Positions 18,155 through 28,437 are shown, counted from the stretch's first letter. The stretch is DNA of 64,000 nt from Flavobacteriales bacterium (GCA_020635395.1 JACJZV010000001.1:868001-932000); one strand, 5' to 3'. The notes: generated from the sequence alone by a model not told the origin. Numbers and translations are program-made.

Positions 18155-19177
18155 TTATTGCATAATGGTTCGGTAACTTGGTAGATTTTTTAGGGCAATT
18201 CCTGTTCCTTTCACAACGGCTTGCAATGGGTCTTCGGCCACATAAACAGGCAATTTCGATTTGCTCGAAATACGTTTGTCCAAGCCTCTCAAAAGGGCAC
18301 CACCACCAGTCAAATACAAACCGGTTGAGTATATATCGGCACTCAATTCTGGTGGAGTATTTTCTAAGGCTTTCAATACGGCTTCCTCAATTTTTGAAAT
18401 GGATTTATCTAACGAAAGAGCAATTTCGGAATAAGAAACCAAGATTTGTTTTGGAATGCCTGTCATCAAATCTCTACCGTTTACGGCATAATCTTCCGGT
18501 GGATTTTCAAGTTCGGGCAGAGCCGCTCCAACCTCAATTTTTATTTGTTCGGCAGTGCGTTCGCCAATCATAAGGTTGTGTTGCCTACGCATGTATTCAA
18601 TAATATCCTCCGTAAAATCATCACCAGCCACCCGAATAGATTCGTCAGAAACAATGCCCGACAAAGCAATAACGGCAATCTCGGTTGTGCCACCACCTAT
18701 GTCTATAATCATATTACCCATAGGTTCAGAAATATCGATGCCAATACCAATAGCAGCAGCCATTGGCTCAGGAATCATATAGACTTCTTTGGCTCCGGCT
18801 TTTTCGGCTGATTGTTTTACGGCTCTTTTCTCAACTTCTGTAATACCCGATGGGATGCAGATTACCATTCTTATCTGAGGGGTAATAAAACTTCCTTTTC
18901 GGTTAATCATTTTTATGAAACCACGAATCATGTGTTCGGCCGCTTTAAAATCGGCGATTACACCATCTTTTAGGGGTCTAATAGTCTTTATGTCTTCGTG
19001 GGTTTTGCCATGCATTTTTTGGGCTTCTTTGCCAATGGCTATTATCTCGCCCGTGCTGCGTTTCATGGCAATAATTGACGGCTCGTTCACCACCACCTTG
19101 TCTTTGTGAATAATTAACGTATTGGCTGTGCCAAGGTCAATGGCTACTTCTTGAGTCAAAAAGTTGAAAATACCCAT
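18155..19177 (-). CDS. mreB: Bacterial actin MreB
   Basis: A 340-residue actin-fold ATPase. The phosphate-1 loop is VAIDLGTANTLI (residues 12-23), the phosphate-2 loop MIIDIGGGTTEIAVI, and the adenosine region GGGALLRGLD near the C-terminus. MreB filaments under the inner membrane orient side-wall synthesis; the N-terminal MGIFNFLTQE is a short amphipathic membrane contact as in other MreB proteins. It is the first gene of the operon, and the 192-base region upstream should hold the promoter, although I see no convincing box there. Confidence 0.97.
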   Translation of the reverse strand: MGIFNFLTQEVAIDLGTANTLIIHKDKVVVNEPSIIAMKRSTGEIIAIGKEAQKMHGKTHEDIKTIRPLKDGVIADFKAAEHMIRGFIKMINRKGSFITPQIRMVICIPSGITEVEKRAVKQSAEKAGAKEVYMIPEPMAAAIGIGIDISEPMGNMIIDIGGGTTEIAVIALSGIVSDESIRVAGDDFTEDIIEYMRRQHNLMIGERTAEQIKIEVGAALPELENPPEDYAVNGRDLMTGIPKQILVSYSEIALSLDKSISKIEEAVLKALENTPPELSADIYSTGLYLTGGGALLRGLDKRISSKSKLPVYVAEDPLQAVVKGTGIALKNLPSYRTIMQ

Positions 19178-19369
19178 CTATGTATGTAAAATCTCGAGTT
19201 TTCTAATTAAAAAATATACCGTTTTGCAAAGGTTTTGCAATATTACTTTAATATGGTGTGATTTATCAATTTTTCGTAATAAAAATAATAGCAGTCAATT
19301 TTTATTCTCAGAAATTGCTCGTTGGCGATTCTTTTAAAACCCTATCGTCATAAAATTGCATACAATAGG

Positions 19370-20887
19370 TTAATGTTTAAAATGCCGATATCCGGTCATT
19401 ACCATAGCCATTTTATGTTGGTTGCAATAGTCAACCGAAAGTTGGTCTTTAATACTGCCACCAGGCTGAATTACTGCACTAATTCCCGCCTTGTTGGCTA
19501 TTTCTACACAATCCGGAAACGGAAAAAAAGCATCACTTGCCATGACAGCACCATGTAGGTCAAAATTAAAATTTTTGGCTTTTTCAATAGCCTGATTCAA
19601 TGCATCTACTCTTGAAGTTTGACCTGTGCCGCTGGCCAACAGTTGGCCATTTTTGGCAAGCACAATGGCGTTGCTTTTGGTGTGTTTTACTAATTTATTG
19701 GCAAAAAGCAGGTCAGCAATTTCTTGGTTGGTTGGTGGTGTGGTAGTCACAATTTTGAGTTCTGATTCTTCAACAATTTTGTTGTCTCTTTGCTGAATGA
19801 GTTTTCCGTTTACCGCCGACCGAACCGTTTTTTCAGTCCATTTAAAATCAGAAAGTTGCAGCAAAATTCTATTTTTCTTTTGTTGAAGAATTTCGAGTGC
19901 ATTTGCCTCAAAATTTGGAGCAATCAACACCTCAAAAAACAAATCGTTCATGGCATTGGCCACGCTTTCGGTTATGGTTGATAAAGTTGCCAAAATGCCG
20001 CCAAATGCACTCACAGGGTCGGCTTCAAGGGCAGCAGCGTAGGCCTCGTCAACCGTGGGTCTAACCGCAAAACCGCAGGCATTGTTGTGTTTTAGTATTC
20101 CAAAAACGGCATTTTTTTCGTGTTTAAAATCGCCAATCAAAAGCAGAGCGGCATCAATATCCAGTAGGTTGTTGTACGATAATTCTTTACCGTGCAGTTG
20201 TTTGAAAACGGACTCTATATTTCCGACAAAATGAGCTTCTTGATGAGGGTTTTCTCCATATCGCAGTGGGGTAGAATTCAATTCACCAAAATAGTTGGAT
20301 ATGTGTCTATCATAAATGGCAGTGGTTGAAAATGCCTCAAATGCCAAATTTTTTCTAAACGCAATGCGGCTACCGCAATTATTTTCTTGCAAATGGCTCA
20401 ACACTTTTGAGGGTTGATTTTTGTTGCAAATGATGATTTTATCGTTAAAGTTTTTGGCTGCTGCACGAATCAATGAAACACCGCCAATATCAATTTTTTC
20501 GATGATTTCGGATTGGTTGCTGGTGTTTTTTACGGTTTCTTCAAACGGATATAAATCAACCCACACCAAATCAATATTTTCTATATGATATTCTTGAAGT
20601 TCTTTTTGGTCATTTTCGTTTTCTGCCCGATTCAAAATTCCACCAAAAACGGCAGGATGCAAGGTTTTTACACGTCCACCTAAAATAGATGGAAATCCTG
20701 TTTTGTCTTCTACCGGCACCACCGGAATGCCGAGGTTTTCGAGGTAGCTTTGGGTTCCACCGGTGCTCAATATAGTCACACCGTTTTGATGTAAATAGTT
20801 GGCCAATGCATCAATACCATCTTTGTAAAATACCGAAATTAAAGCCGTTTTAACTGTTCTCAATGTTGTTGCTTTTTGTTGCCGCAA
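19370..20887 (-). CDS. purH: Bifunctional AICAR formyltransferase / IMP cyclohydrolase
   Basis: A 505-residue enzyme for the last two steps of de novo IMP synthesis. The N-terminal cyclohydrolase domain has TALISVFYKDGIDALA, LSTGGTQSYLENLGIPV and GGRVKTLHPAVFGGIL. The C-terminal transformylase domain has LRYGENPHQEA, KHNNACGFA, DPVSAFGGILA and the closing SDAFFPFPD and IQPGGSIKD blocks. Length and domain order are normal. The start at 20887 gives about ten residues more than many homologues; a later ATG is not available before the conserved region. The 192 bases between it and mreB hold no gene. Confidence 0.97.
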   Translation of the reverse strand: MRQQKATTLRTVKTALISVFYKDGIDALANYLHQNGVTILSTGGTQSYLENLGIPVVPVEDKTGFPSILGGRVKTLHPAVFGGILNRAENENDQKELQEYHIENIDLVWVDLYPFEETVKNTSNQSEIIEKIDIGGVSLIRAAAKNFNDKIIICNKNQPSKVLSHLQENNCGSRIAFRKNLAFEAFSTTAIYDRHISNYFGELNSTPLRYGENPHQEAHFVGNIESVFKQLHGKELSYNNLLDIDAALLLIGDFKHEKNAVFGILKHNNACGFAVRPTVDEAYAAALEADPVSAFGGILATLSTITESVANAMNDLFFEVLIAPNFEANALEILQQKKNRILLQLSDFKWTEKTVRSAVNGKLIQQRDNKIVEESELKIVTTTPPTNQEIADLLFANKLVKHTKSNAIVLAKNGQLLASGTGQTSRVDALNQAIEKAKNFNFDLHGAVMASDAFFPFPDCVEIANKAGISAVIQPGGSIKDQLSVDYCNQHKMAMVMTGYRHFKH

Positions 20888-20954
20888 AGGTAGTTCAAAG
20901 CCTTTGTTCTATCGATAAATGAAAAGCCTAACAATTGAAACTATGGATAAGTTG

Positions 20955-23900
20955 TTAAAATGCTTTGCTAAGCGAGATTTTGCCAAGGTGTTTTTGCCAA
21001 ACATTATTGTCGAAAATCCAGGCAACATCGTATCGAATGGTATATCCATATAGGTTGGTTTGTACACCAAATCCGCCGCTATAGACAAATGGATTTTTAA
21101 TGTTGTAAATAACAATGTGCAGACTTCCGTTGTCAATAATTTGTTTGTTGGCCGAATTGGAAAGGCTGTATGGAGAAGAACCGAAATAGGCAATTCCGGA
21201 ATTTGCAAAACCAATGAGAGCCAGATTTTGTATAAAGGCCGATTTAACTGGTTTTTTAATGATAAATTTTTGAAGTGGAAGCCAAATTTCTGAATTTATA
21301 AAGGCTACTTTGTTCCCCATTCGGGTATCAAGTTTTGTATTTCGCAAACCAAAAACTGGGGTGACAAAGGTGGCATTTGGCAAAATAGATTCGGGTTCGG
21401 ATTGCCTGTATTGATTTTGGTTGCCCCCAAGTAGGAATACGTTTTGCGATTTTCCGAAAGAAACCGCAGTAAAAAGATTGTTTTTCCAAAGCCAGTTCTT
21501 TTTAATTTTTTTGGTGTAAACGGTGTTCCACTTGGCCACAAACCCAACGGTTCCGTTGGCATTGTATCGGGTGGTAAAGTCCAGCTTTGACCATGTTCCG
21601 GTGTTTACCACATTATCAAGTTTGCCCGATTTCTGAAATTTCAATTCTACTGTTTGGTCAAAAACGGTTTGTGTTTTTATTTTTTGATTGATATAAGTTT
21701 CATCCACCCAAACCGGAATGAATAAATCGTATCTTGTGGTTTGTATAGCTTTGACAAAGAGATTTTTACGTAGAATTTTGCCAATTTCGAATTGCATCAC
21801 CCTTATTTCTGATTTGCCTAAGTCTTTATTTTGGTTAAATCGGTTTTGACCATACGAAAAGGTCAATTTTTTTTGATACTTACCCACTCTATTTTGATAC
21901 GAAATTTTAAGCTGATATAGTCCAAAACCATAGTTAGTACGCAACCTTCCATCAAGTTCGTGGTTTTTAAATTGGTCTTGCATTACCACACCCAAAACAA
22001 CACCCATTTTATTCCCGACAGTTAGTTGTGGGTCTATTCCGGTGGCAAAATCATTACTCAAAAAATAGCTGTTGTTAAATTGAGCAATGGCTTTTGCGGG
22101 CATAAATCTCAAATTATTCTTTGCCAATAAAACCGGATTTGAATACTCCAATTTTTTTAAATCTCGTTCTATTTTTTCAAGCGAATCAATATTGTCGGGC
22201 GTCGGAAAGTTTGATTGAAAATATACTTTTGATTTTTTTACACCCGTATCGCTCGGCTGAATGGGTTTGTTTTTACTTGCATTTTTGATTTTTTCGGTTA
22301 TCATTAAAAGGCTTTTTGTATTTGACGGGTACAAGATGGCTCCAAAATTTTTGCTGCTATCTACAGGTGATATAAAGACAGAGTATTGACCACCCAACAG
22401 CAAGGTTTCTATCAAAGAGGTTCGGTCTTTGTTTAAACTTTGCGACAAAATATTTACCCTATAGTCGCTTAGAGCAAATGTTTGTTCATCGAGTTTGTAG
22501 GCATACGCATTGTTAATTCCATTTTGATCGCTCAAGAAACTAAGGTACTTTTCATTCAGTTTTAAAGGATTGTTTTCGTTTATGCTATCGGTTTGGGTCA
22601 CGTTGTTAATGGCCAATACCTCTTTGCCGTTTCTAAACAAATAAAAAATATCTTTTTGCCAGCCGGATACCAGCTCTCTTTTTGGGTCGATAAATAGTAT
22701 TTTGCTAAAATAAATATTCCCATTTTTGTCGAAGTGTGGATCCAAATCATCATTTGATTCGTCTGTCAACTTATGCAGGTTGCCCGTTTCGGGGTCTAAT
22801 AAAAAAAGGGAGGAGGAGCCATTTTTGAATGCCGAAATCACTATTTCATTGGTTGATGGATGGTAATCCAAATCATTCACAAAATTCATCGGAATAGGTA
22901 TTTGCATTAGTTCATTTCCACCCAGTTCCAATTGGGTCAAATATGGCTGAGCTTCATTTTTCATCAACCACAAATGCTTGTTATCTTTCCAGCAAACAAG
23001 CCACATTTTGGGGTCTTTCAGCACACCATTGTAGTAATAGAAATGCTCTGCAACTATTTTTCTATCACCTGTGGTTAAGTTGAACACCTCCAAATATACT
23101 CTGCCATTTTTGTGATAAACACTCGCAATTTGATCGCCATCAGGAGATAATTTGGTTTTTACAAATTCATATTCATCTGCCGAAAAAACTAAGTCAGGCT
23201 TTTGGGGAATTCGCCTTTTCAACTCATGCGAATAAACAGCCGAACCGAAAACATACCATTCTTCATACAGTTGTTTGGTGGTTTCATAAAGCTCGGCATA
23301 AATGGCATTTTCTATTTTTGGCGAACGCCTAATAGAAAAAAGAATTTGCTTAATGGCCTCACTTCCTTTTGCATCATCTATAAAAAGCCAGATGTTTTGC
23401 CCAACCAAAATTTGCATTTCAGGAGATAATTTGTTGAATGATTCAAAATCGCGGTTCAAAAACAAATCCCTCAAAATATTGTCCTGTGATGTATGCCAGC
23501 CCAGAGCCAAATAATTTATTAATCCTTCAAAAAACCAATCGGGAGGGTGCAGTAGGGTAGCATATTTTATGCGTTCCTGAACCATTCCACCATACAACAT
23601 TTCTACAATTAAATTTTCGGCAATAATTTTAGAAATTTGATTCAACAATTCTACTTGATTTTGGCAAAAATATACATGGCCATCGTTTGATTTTATGGGT
23701 GCTATTCCTCCTGTAATAAGTTCATTTTCAAATTTTTGTACGGAGTATGTTTCATTTAATTCGGCCAAAGACGGGTGAAAATAAAGATTGATTTTACCAC
23801 TTAGTCTGTATCCAATTTTATTCTCAATTTCATTAAGTTTAGAAATAGAAGCAGGTAGTATGGAATGTACTATTTGGTTTGACGAGTCCTGAAAATAAAA

Positions 23901-24032
23901 ATTGAAGTGGTCCGACTTGACCATATACCAACTTTTTGATGCATTATTTTTTCTGTAATAATCTACCTGCTGCGAAAATGATGCAGAGGAGATTAATAAA
24001 AATAGTAACCAACTAAGTTGCCTAATTTGCAT
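20955..24032 (-). CDS. Surface protein: inactive gluzincin-like domain, TolB-like propeller and C-terminal barrel
   Basis: A 1025-residue secreted protein (signal peptide MQIRQLSWLLFLLISSASFSQ). Residues about 25-290 resemble a peptidase MA-like metallopeptidase domain: the helix PPDWFFEGLINYLA matches the usual WLxEGLAEY segment, but the place of the zinc motif reads ENLIVEMLYGG instead of HExxH, so it should be inactive. Residues about 300-560 carry WD40/TolB-like blades (KLSPDGDQIASVY, DLDYHPSTNEIVIS). The last 350 residues alternate in a beta-barrel pattern and end in KAF, as outer-membrane proteins do. The function is unknown; an envelope scaffold or a transport accessory is possible. 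Confidence 0.65.
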   Translation of the reverse strand: MQIRQLSWLLFLLISSASFSQQVDYYRKNNASKSWYMVKSDHFNFYFQDSSNQIVHSILPASISKLNEIENKIGYRLSGKINLYFHPSLAELNETYSVQKFENELITGGIAPIKSNDGHVYFCQNQVELLNQISKIIAENLIVEMLYGGMVQERIKYATLLHPPDWFFEGLINYLALGWHTSQDNILRDLFLNRDFESFNKLSPEMQILVGQNIWLFIDDAKGSEAIKQILFSIRRSPKIENAIYAELYETTKQLYEEWYVFGSAVYSHELKRRIPQKPDLVFSADEYEFVKTKLSPDGDQIASVYHKNGRVYLEVFNLTTGDRKIVAEHFYYYNGVLKDPKMWLVCWKDNKHLWLMKNEAQPYLTQLELGGNELMQIPIPMNFVNDLDYHPSTNEIVISAFKNGSSSLFLLDPETGNLHKLTDESNDDLDPHFDKNGNIYFSKILFIDPKRELVSGWQKDIFYLFRNGKEVLAINNVTQTDSINENNPLKLNEKYLSFLSDQNGINNAYAYKLDEQTFALSDYRVNILSQSLNKDRTSLIETLLLGGQYSVFISPVDSSKNFGAILYPSNTKSLLMITEKIKNASKNKPIQPSDTGVKKSKVYFQSNFPTPDNIDSLEKIERDLKKLEYSNPVLLAKNNLRFMPAKAIAQFNNSYFLSNDFATGIDPQLTVGNKMGVVLGVVMQDQFKNHELDGRLRTNYGFGLYQLKISYQNRVGKYQKKLTFSYGQNRFNQNKDLGKSEIRVMQFEIGKILRKNLFVKAIQTTRYDLFIPVWVDETYINQKIKTQTVFDQTVELKFQKSGKLDNVVNTGTWSKLDFTTRYNANGTVGFVAKWNTVYTKKIKKNWLWKNNLFTAVSFGKSQNVFLLGGNQNQYRQSEPESILPNATFVTPVFGLRNTKLDTRMGNKVAFINSEIWLPLQKFIIKKPVKSAFIQNLALIGFANSGIAYFGSSPYSLSNSANKQIIDNGSLHIVIYNIKNPFVYSGGFGVQTNLYGYTIRYDVAWIFDNNVWQKHLGKISLSKAF

Positions 24033-24147
24033 TTCTCCAAAGAAACGAAAAATTTGGATGATTGGTGCATGTTTTTTTGGCGTTTCGACTTTCGGGATGC
24101 AAAAATGCCTGATGGTGTCTTAAAAATTAAAACCCTAAATTCGCAAC

Positions 24148-25383
24148 ATGACAAAAAACAACGCTTATTTCATTGAATTAGAGAAAAAATATGGTGCTCA
24201 TAACTACAAACCGCTTCCGGTGGTTTTGAAAAAAGGGGAGGGAGTATTTGTTTGGGATGTAGAAGGAAAACGATATTATGATTTTTTGTCGGCATATAGT
24301 GCTGTAAATCAAGGACATTGCCACCCGCGTTTGTTGCAGGCTTTGACTAATCAGGCCAAAAATTTGACTCTGACCAGCCGTGCGTTTCATAACGACCAGT
24401 TAGGAGAGTATGAAAAATTTATCACCGAATATTTTGGATATGATAAGGTGTTGCCCATGAATAGTGGGGTAGAAGCCGTTGAAACCGCTTTAAAACTTTG
24501 CCGCAAATGGGCATATCAGGTAAAAAAACTTCCCGAGAATCAGGCGAAAATAATTGTGGTTTCAGAGAATTTTCATGGCAGAACCATTGGCGTAATTTCT
24601 TTTTCTACCGACCCTGATAGCCATGGAAATTATGGTCCCTATTTACCCGGATTTGAGGTGGTAGAGTACGATAATTTAGATGCAATGCATGCCGCTATAA
24701 ATCAACCAAACGTGGCTGGTGTAATGGTTGAACCCATACAAGGCGAAGCTGGAGTGATTGTGCCACAACGGGGCTATTTGGCCAAAATTAGCGAGTGGTG
24801 CAAGGCTGCCAATGTGCTTTTTATAGCCGATGAGGTTCAGACAGGCATTGCCCGAACAGGCAAAATGTTGGCTTGCGACCATGAAAATGTGAAACCCGAT
24901 ATTTTGGTTTTGGGAAAAGCTCTAAGTGGTGGTGTGCTTCCGGTATCGGCAGTTTTGACCAATGACGAAATTATGCTATGTATAAAACCCGGTGAGCATG
25001 GCTCTACGTATGGCGGCAACCCGCTTGCGTGTGCCGTAGCCAAAGAAGCGTTGCAGATTGTAATAGATGAAAACCTTGTTGAAAATGCCGAAAAGCTGGG
25101 TAAAATTTTGAGAAAGAGACTTTTAGAAATTGATAGTGACTTAATTTTAGAAGTGAGAGGAAAAGGTTTGCTCATTGCCATCGACATAAAGCCATTTGGT
25201 GATGGTAAAACTGCCTACAACGTATGCCTCGATTTGATGAAAAACGGACTGCTGGCCAAACAGACTCATACACACACCATTCGGTTTGCACCCCCATTGG
25301 TCATTACCGAGGAACAGATAAATGAGTGTGCAGATATTATAGAGAAAACAATTGTGAATCTTCAAGTAGAGGAAATAGCATAA
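24148..25383 (+). CDS. rocD: Ornithine aminotransferase
   Basis: A 411-residue class III PLP aminotransferase. The N-terminus (NAYFIELEKKYGAHNYKPLPVV) is characteristic of ornithine-oxo-acid transaminase. Other marks are NSGVEAVETALKLCRKWAY, FHGRTIGVISFSTD, the PLP-pyridine aspartate in FIADEVQTG (D228) and the Schiff-base lysine K257 in LVLGKALSGG. It converts ornithine and 2-oxoglutarate to glutamate semialdehyde and glutamate, linking arginine and proline metabolism in the cytoplasm. The mtfA-like gene starts 16 bases downstream in the same direction. Confidence 0.94.
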   Translation: MTKNNAYFIELEKKYGAHNYKPLPVVLKKGEGVFVWDVEGKRYYDFLSAYSAVNQGHCHPRLLQALTNQAKNLTLTSRAFHNDQLGEYEKFITEYFGYDKVLPMNSGVEAVETALKLCRKWAYQVKKLPENQAKIIVVSENFHGRTIGVISFSTDPDSHGNYGPYLPGFEVVEYDNLDAMHAAINQPNVAGVMVEPIQGEAGVIVPQRGYLAKISEWCKAANVLFIADEVQTGIARTGKMLACDHENVKPDILVLGKALSGGVLPVSAVLTNDEIMLCIKPGEHGSTYGGNPLACAVAKEALQIVIDENLVENAEKLGKILRKRLLEIDSDLILEVRGKGLLIAIDIKPFGDGKTAYNVCLDLMKNGLLAKQTHTHTIRFAPPLVITEEQINECADIIEKTIVNLQVEEIA

Positions 25384-25398
25384 TCAAGAAACCAAACC

Positions 25399-26223
25399 AT
25401 GGAAATAATAATTGTTCTTCTGCTTTTAACGGTCTATTATGCCTCACAACCTATTTATGATATAGTCCGAATTTATAGCCGTTCGTTTCCGGCAATGGAT
25501 AATGTTATTTCACGCTGTCTCAACGAGCATCCATACTATTCCAAGCTATCGCCGCAAGGCAAGGCCAGTTTTGTGCGAAGTGTTAGAAAACTTAGCCTTA
25601 CCCTTGAGTTTGAAGAAAAAATGGGTATGTTTTTGATAGACAGCCGAAAATATAAAATTTGTGCTGCCATTGTGCAAATTTGTTATGGTTTCGAAAAAAG
25701 GGTTATACCAAAATTTGATACCATAATGGTTTTTCCTGCCCCGTTTTTTAATCCTAGATACGGGCAACCTATGAAAGGTTTTGCCAGCCTTACAGGCAAG
25801 TTGGCTCTTAGTTGGGCTGATTTTGAAATGGGCTATAGCGACCAATCCGACAACTATAATCTTGGTTTGCACGAGTTAGCTCATGCCCTTCATATCAACT
25901 CCAAGTTTGACGAAACGGATAGCCATTTTAACCGACATTTTGTTCATTGGGAAAAAAACAGTCGAAAGGATTTTGAGGATTTGCAAGAAGGGAAAAACGA
26001 TTATTTCAGAGAATACGGTGCCACCAATATGCACGAATTTTTTGCTGTGTGTATCGAGCATTTTTTTGAAACACCCCAAAAATTCAATGCCATACTTCCT
26101 GATTTATATTTTCGCACGTGCATTTTAATGAATCAAAATCCATTAAACGAACATGGCGATTATGCGTTTGATTTGAATGATTTTCCGGAATTAAAATACA
26201 AGGTAAGATGGATTCCAACATAA
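25399..26223 (+). CDS. MtfA-family zinc metallopeptidase
   Basis: A 274-residue protein with one N-terminal membrane helix (residues 2-18) and a cytoplasmic M90/MtfA-type domain. The zinc motif is HELAHALH at 158-165 (H158, E159, H162), followed by conserved FFAVCIEHFFETP, in which the glutamate is the expected third ligand. E. coli MtfA is a peptidase that also binds the Mlc repressor; the target here is unknown. It overlaps the following GNAT gene by 16 bases and lies 16 bases after rocD, so the three are probably one transcript. Confidence 0.85.
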   Translation: MEIIIVLLLLTVYYASQPIYDIVRIYSRSFPAMDNVISRCLNEHPYYSKLSPQGKASFVRSVRKLSLTLEFEEKMGMFLIDSRKYKICAAIVQICYGFEKRVIPKFDTIMVFPAPFFNPRYGQPMKGFASLTGKLALSWADFEMGYSDQSDNYNLGLHELAHALHINSKFDETDSHFNRHFVHWEKNSRKDFEDLQEGKNDYFREYGATNMHEFFAVCIEHFFETPQKFNAILPDLYFRTCILMNQNPLNEHGDYAFDLNDFPELKYKVRWIPT

Positions 26224-26675
26224 ATTTGGTGGTAAGAAAAGGAAGGAAAGAAGATGTTTCGGATTTGCTAAAACTCATAAAAGAGTTGGCCGTTTACGAG
26301 CGGCAGCCGGAGGCTGTTATTGTTTCGGAAGCCCAATTGTTGGAAGATGGTTTTGGCTCAAATCCTTTGTACGGCCTTTTTGTTGCCGAACTTGACGAAC
26401 AGGTGGTTGGCATTTCACTTTTTTATGTCAGATACAGCACATGGAAGGGTAAATGTGTTTATCTCGAAGATTTGATTGTTACCGAAAAACACCGCCGAAA
26501 GGGAGTTGGCAGTGCACTTTTTGAGGCCACATTAAACTTTGCTAAACTCAATTGTTACAACCGATTGAATTGGCAGGTGCTTGATTGGAACACTCCCGCC
26601 ATTGATTTTTATAAAAAATACGAAGCAAGTTTTGACGGCGAATGGCTGAACGGGGTTGTCGCTTTTGAGCTGTGA
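26208..26675 (+). CDS. GNAT-family N-acetyltransferase (diamine/thialysine acetyltransferase-like)
   Basis: A 155-residue GNAT enzyme. The acetyl-CoA-binding motif A is VTEKHRRKGVGSALF, and the C-terminus WQVLDWNTPAIDFYKKYEA matches SAT1-like diamine and thialysine acetyltransferases, as does the N-terminal DLLKLIKELAVYERQPEAV. The likely substrate is a small diamine or amino-acid side chain. The start overlaps the end of the metallopeptidase gene by 16 bases. Confidence 0.87.
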   Translation: MDSNINLVVRKGRKEDVSDLLKLIKELAVYERQPEAVIVSEAQLLEDGFGSNPLYGLFVAELDEQVVGISLFYVRYSTWKGKCVYLEDLIVTEKHRRKGVGSALFEATLNFAKLNCYNRLNWQVLDWNTPAIDFYKKYEASFDGEWLNGVVAFEL

Positions 26676-26683
26676 AATCAAAC

Positions 26684-28420
26684 TTATTCCACTCGAAAAA
26701 CAGGATAGGTTAAATGTTCTTTTTCGTATCTATGGCTGTTTTGGTATATCCAAACAAGCTGTTGTTGAGGGTTTTGTGCAAAATTCAGGTCTTTCTTCAT
26801 TTCCATAAATTTTTGATTCAGCACCGAATCTTTTTTGAGTATTTCGGCAGCCTCATCTTCAAAAACATACGCCGAAAACCATTCTTTTTGTTGCAGAACA
26901 GCATCAAAAAAGTTCCAATTAAAATAGCTGTCGGGAGCCTCCGGTTCGAGGGTTTCAATCAAAAACCGTTTCATATTATTATCCAATTTTAGCACATAGT
27001 CATATTTTGAGATATGCACTTTTTGGGTGGCTTTTGATATACCGGTTTGATAATGAAAATAGTGCTTTTCATAAGGAACAGTCGATGTTTCAAGAGTTTC
27101 AATTCTATAAATCGTGACTTCCAAAACAGTATCGCGACCCATTTCTTGCAACACAACTCCATTGGCCAACAAACGTTTTTCGAGTTCCACAAAACCTCTT
27201 TTTAGTATGTAGTATTTTGGAGTTTCTACCGTTTTAGTCGGTTTCATATATTCATAAAACGGGATGTTGGCAGAATAGGCTTTCTCCCGATTGTAAAACA
27301 ATCTTTTCTCGCCGGTCACTTCACTTGGTTTGTATCCCGATTCATAACCTTTAAATAGAATTTGCGAAACGCTTGTCGAATCAATTTGCCAATCTATGGC
27401 AAAGGTTTTCTGGGTTTTAAGTTCTTTTCGGTCTGCAATTTTTTGGTTTCTAATTCGCACGTTGTCCAACAATTCTAACCCAGATTCGAGAAAGGCCAAA
27501 GTGGCATTTACCCTTTGTTCATAAGGTTTTAGCATGTGTGTTTCGGTAATATATCCCGGTATTTGAAGCAATGCCAAATAGCCGGTAGAATACCTAGGTT
27601 GGTCGTAAAAAGTGGCATAACCTTGTTTTGGCGATTCGTTGTGTACATTCACATACGGACACATTTCAAATCCTTGTTTGCTCATTTTATCTTTCAAAAA
27701 GGGTGTCCATGCTTCTCTCAAATTTTTTCCCAATTGTCCACCAATTTTATCTTCTTGGGTAGATAAATAGGTTATTACGTATTGATAGTCGGCACCATTG
27801 CTAACGTGTGTTTCTATGTATAAATCAGGGTCAAGTTCGTTGATGAGCGTGGCAAAGGTCTTGGCGTTTTCTGAATCACATTTTATAAAGTCTCGGTTCA
27901 AATCGAGGTTTTGTGCATTGCCACGAAAGCCGTATTCCTCAGGCCCATTTTGATTTGTCCTACTAAATTTATTTCTATTTAGCGTGCCGCCAATGTTGTA
28001 AAACGGGATAATCACCAAACTGGTTTTAGACAGAAGTTGCTTTTTTTGAGGGTCAGTCATTAGGTTGTGCACCAATACCATTGAGGCATCCACGCCATCC
28101 GGTTCGCCGGGGTGTATGGCGTTGTTTATAAGCAAGACTTGTTTCAAACTTTGTTTGTAAGCACCTAAAGGTTTAGGCCTCTCGCCATCAACAATGACAA
28201 TATGGAGCGGCAAGCCTTCATCTGTCATGCCATATTTTTCAATCGAAATTTCGTCATAATAGGCCGCCATTTTTTCCCAAAAGGCAATTCCTTCTTCATA
28301 AGTCGGCGTGCTGTTTTTATTTTCAGAAACCAAAAACGGTGGGATAGGAGCTTCGCCTTTTGGTTTTTTAGAGCATGAAACTAACAAACCGATAAGTGAT
28401 AGAAGAAAAAGGTTTTTCAT
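26684..28420 (-). CDS. M14-family zinc carboxypeptidase-like lipoprotein
   Basis: I place the start at the ATG at 28420, which begins a lipoprotein signal (MKNLFLLSLIGLLVSCSKK, lipobox LVSC, C16); a longer frame to 28555 would overlap the permease gene and bury this signal. The protein is then 578 residues. The M14 zinc ligands are visible: HPGEPDG (H103, E106) and ETHVSNGADY further on. Proteins of this group cleave C-terminal residues or peptidoglycan stem peptides in the periplasm. The gene begins 18 bases after the permease gene ends, in the same direction. Confidence 0.85.
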   Translation of the reverse strand: MKNLFLLSLIGLLVSCSKKPKGEAPIPPFLVSENKNSTPTYEEGIAFWEKMAAYYDEISIEKYGMTDEGLPLHIVIVDGERPKPLGAYKQSLKQVLLINNAIHPGEPDGVDASMVLVHNLMTDPQKKQLLSKTSLVIIPFYNIGGTLNRNKFSRTNQNGPEEYGFRGNAQNLDLNRDFIKCDSENAKTFATLINELDPDLYIETHVSNGADYQYVITYLSTQEDKIGGQLGKNLREAWTPFLKDKMSKQGFEMCPYVNVHNESPKQGYATFYDQPRYSTGYLALLQIPGYITETHMLKPYEQRVNATLAFLESGLELLDNVRIRNQKIADRKELKTQKTFAIDWQIDSTSVSQILFKGYESGYKPSEVTGEKRLFYNREKAYSANIPFYEYMKPTKTVETPKYYILKRGFVELEKRLLANGVVLQEMGRDTVLEVTIYRIETLETSTVPYEKHYFHYQTGISKATQKVHISKYDYVLKLDNNMKRFLIETLEPEAPDSYFNWNFFDAVLQQKEWFSAYVFEDEAAEILKKDSVLNQKFMEMKKDLNFAQNPQQQLVWIYQNSHRYEKEHLTYPVFRVE

Positions 28421-28437
28421 TCGGCAAAAATAGGCTC

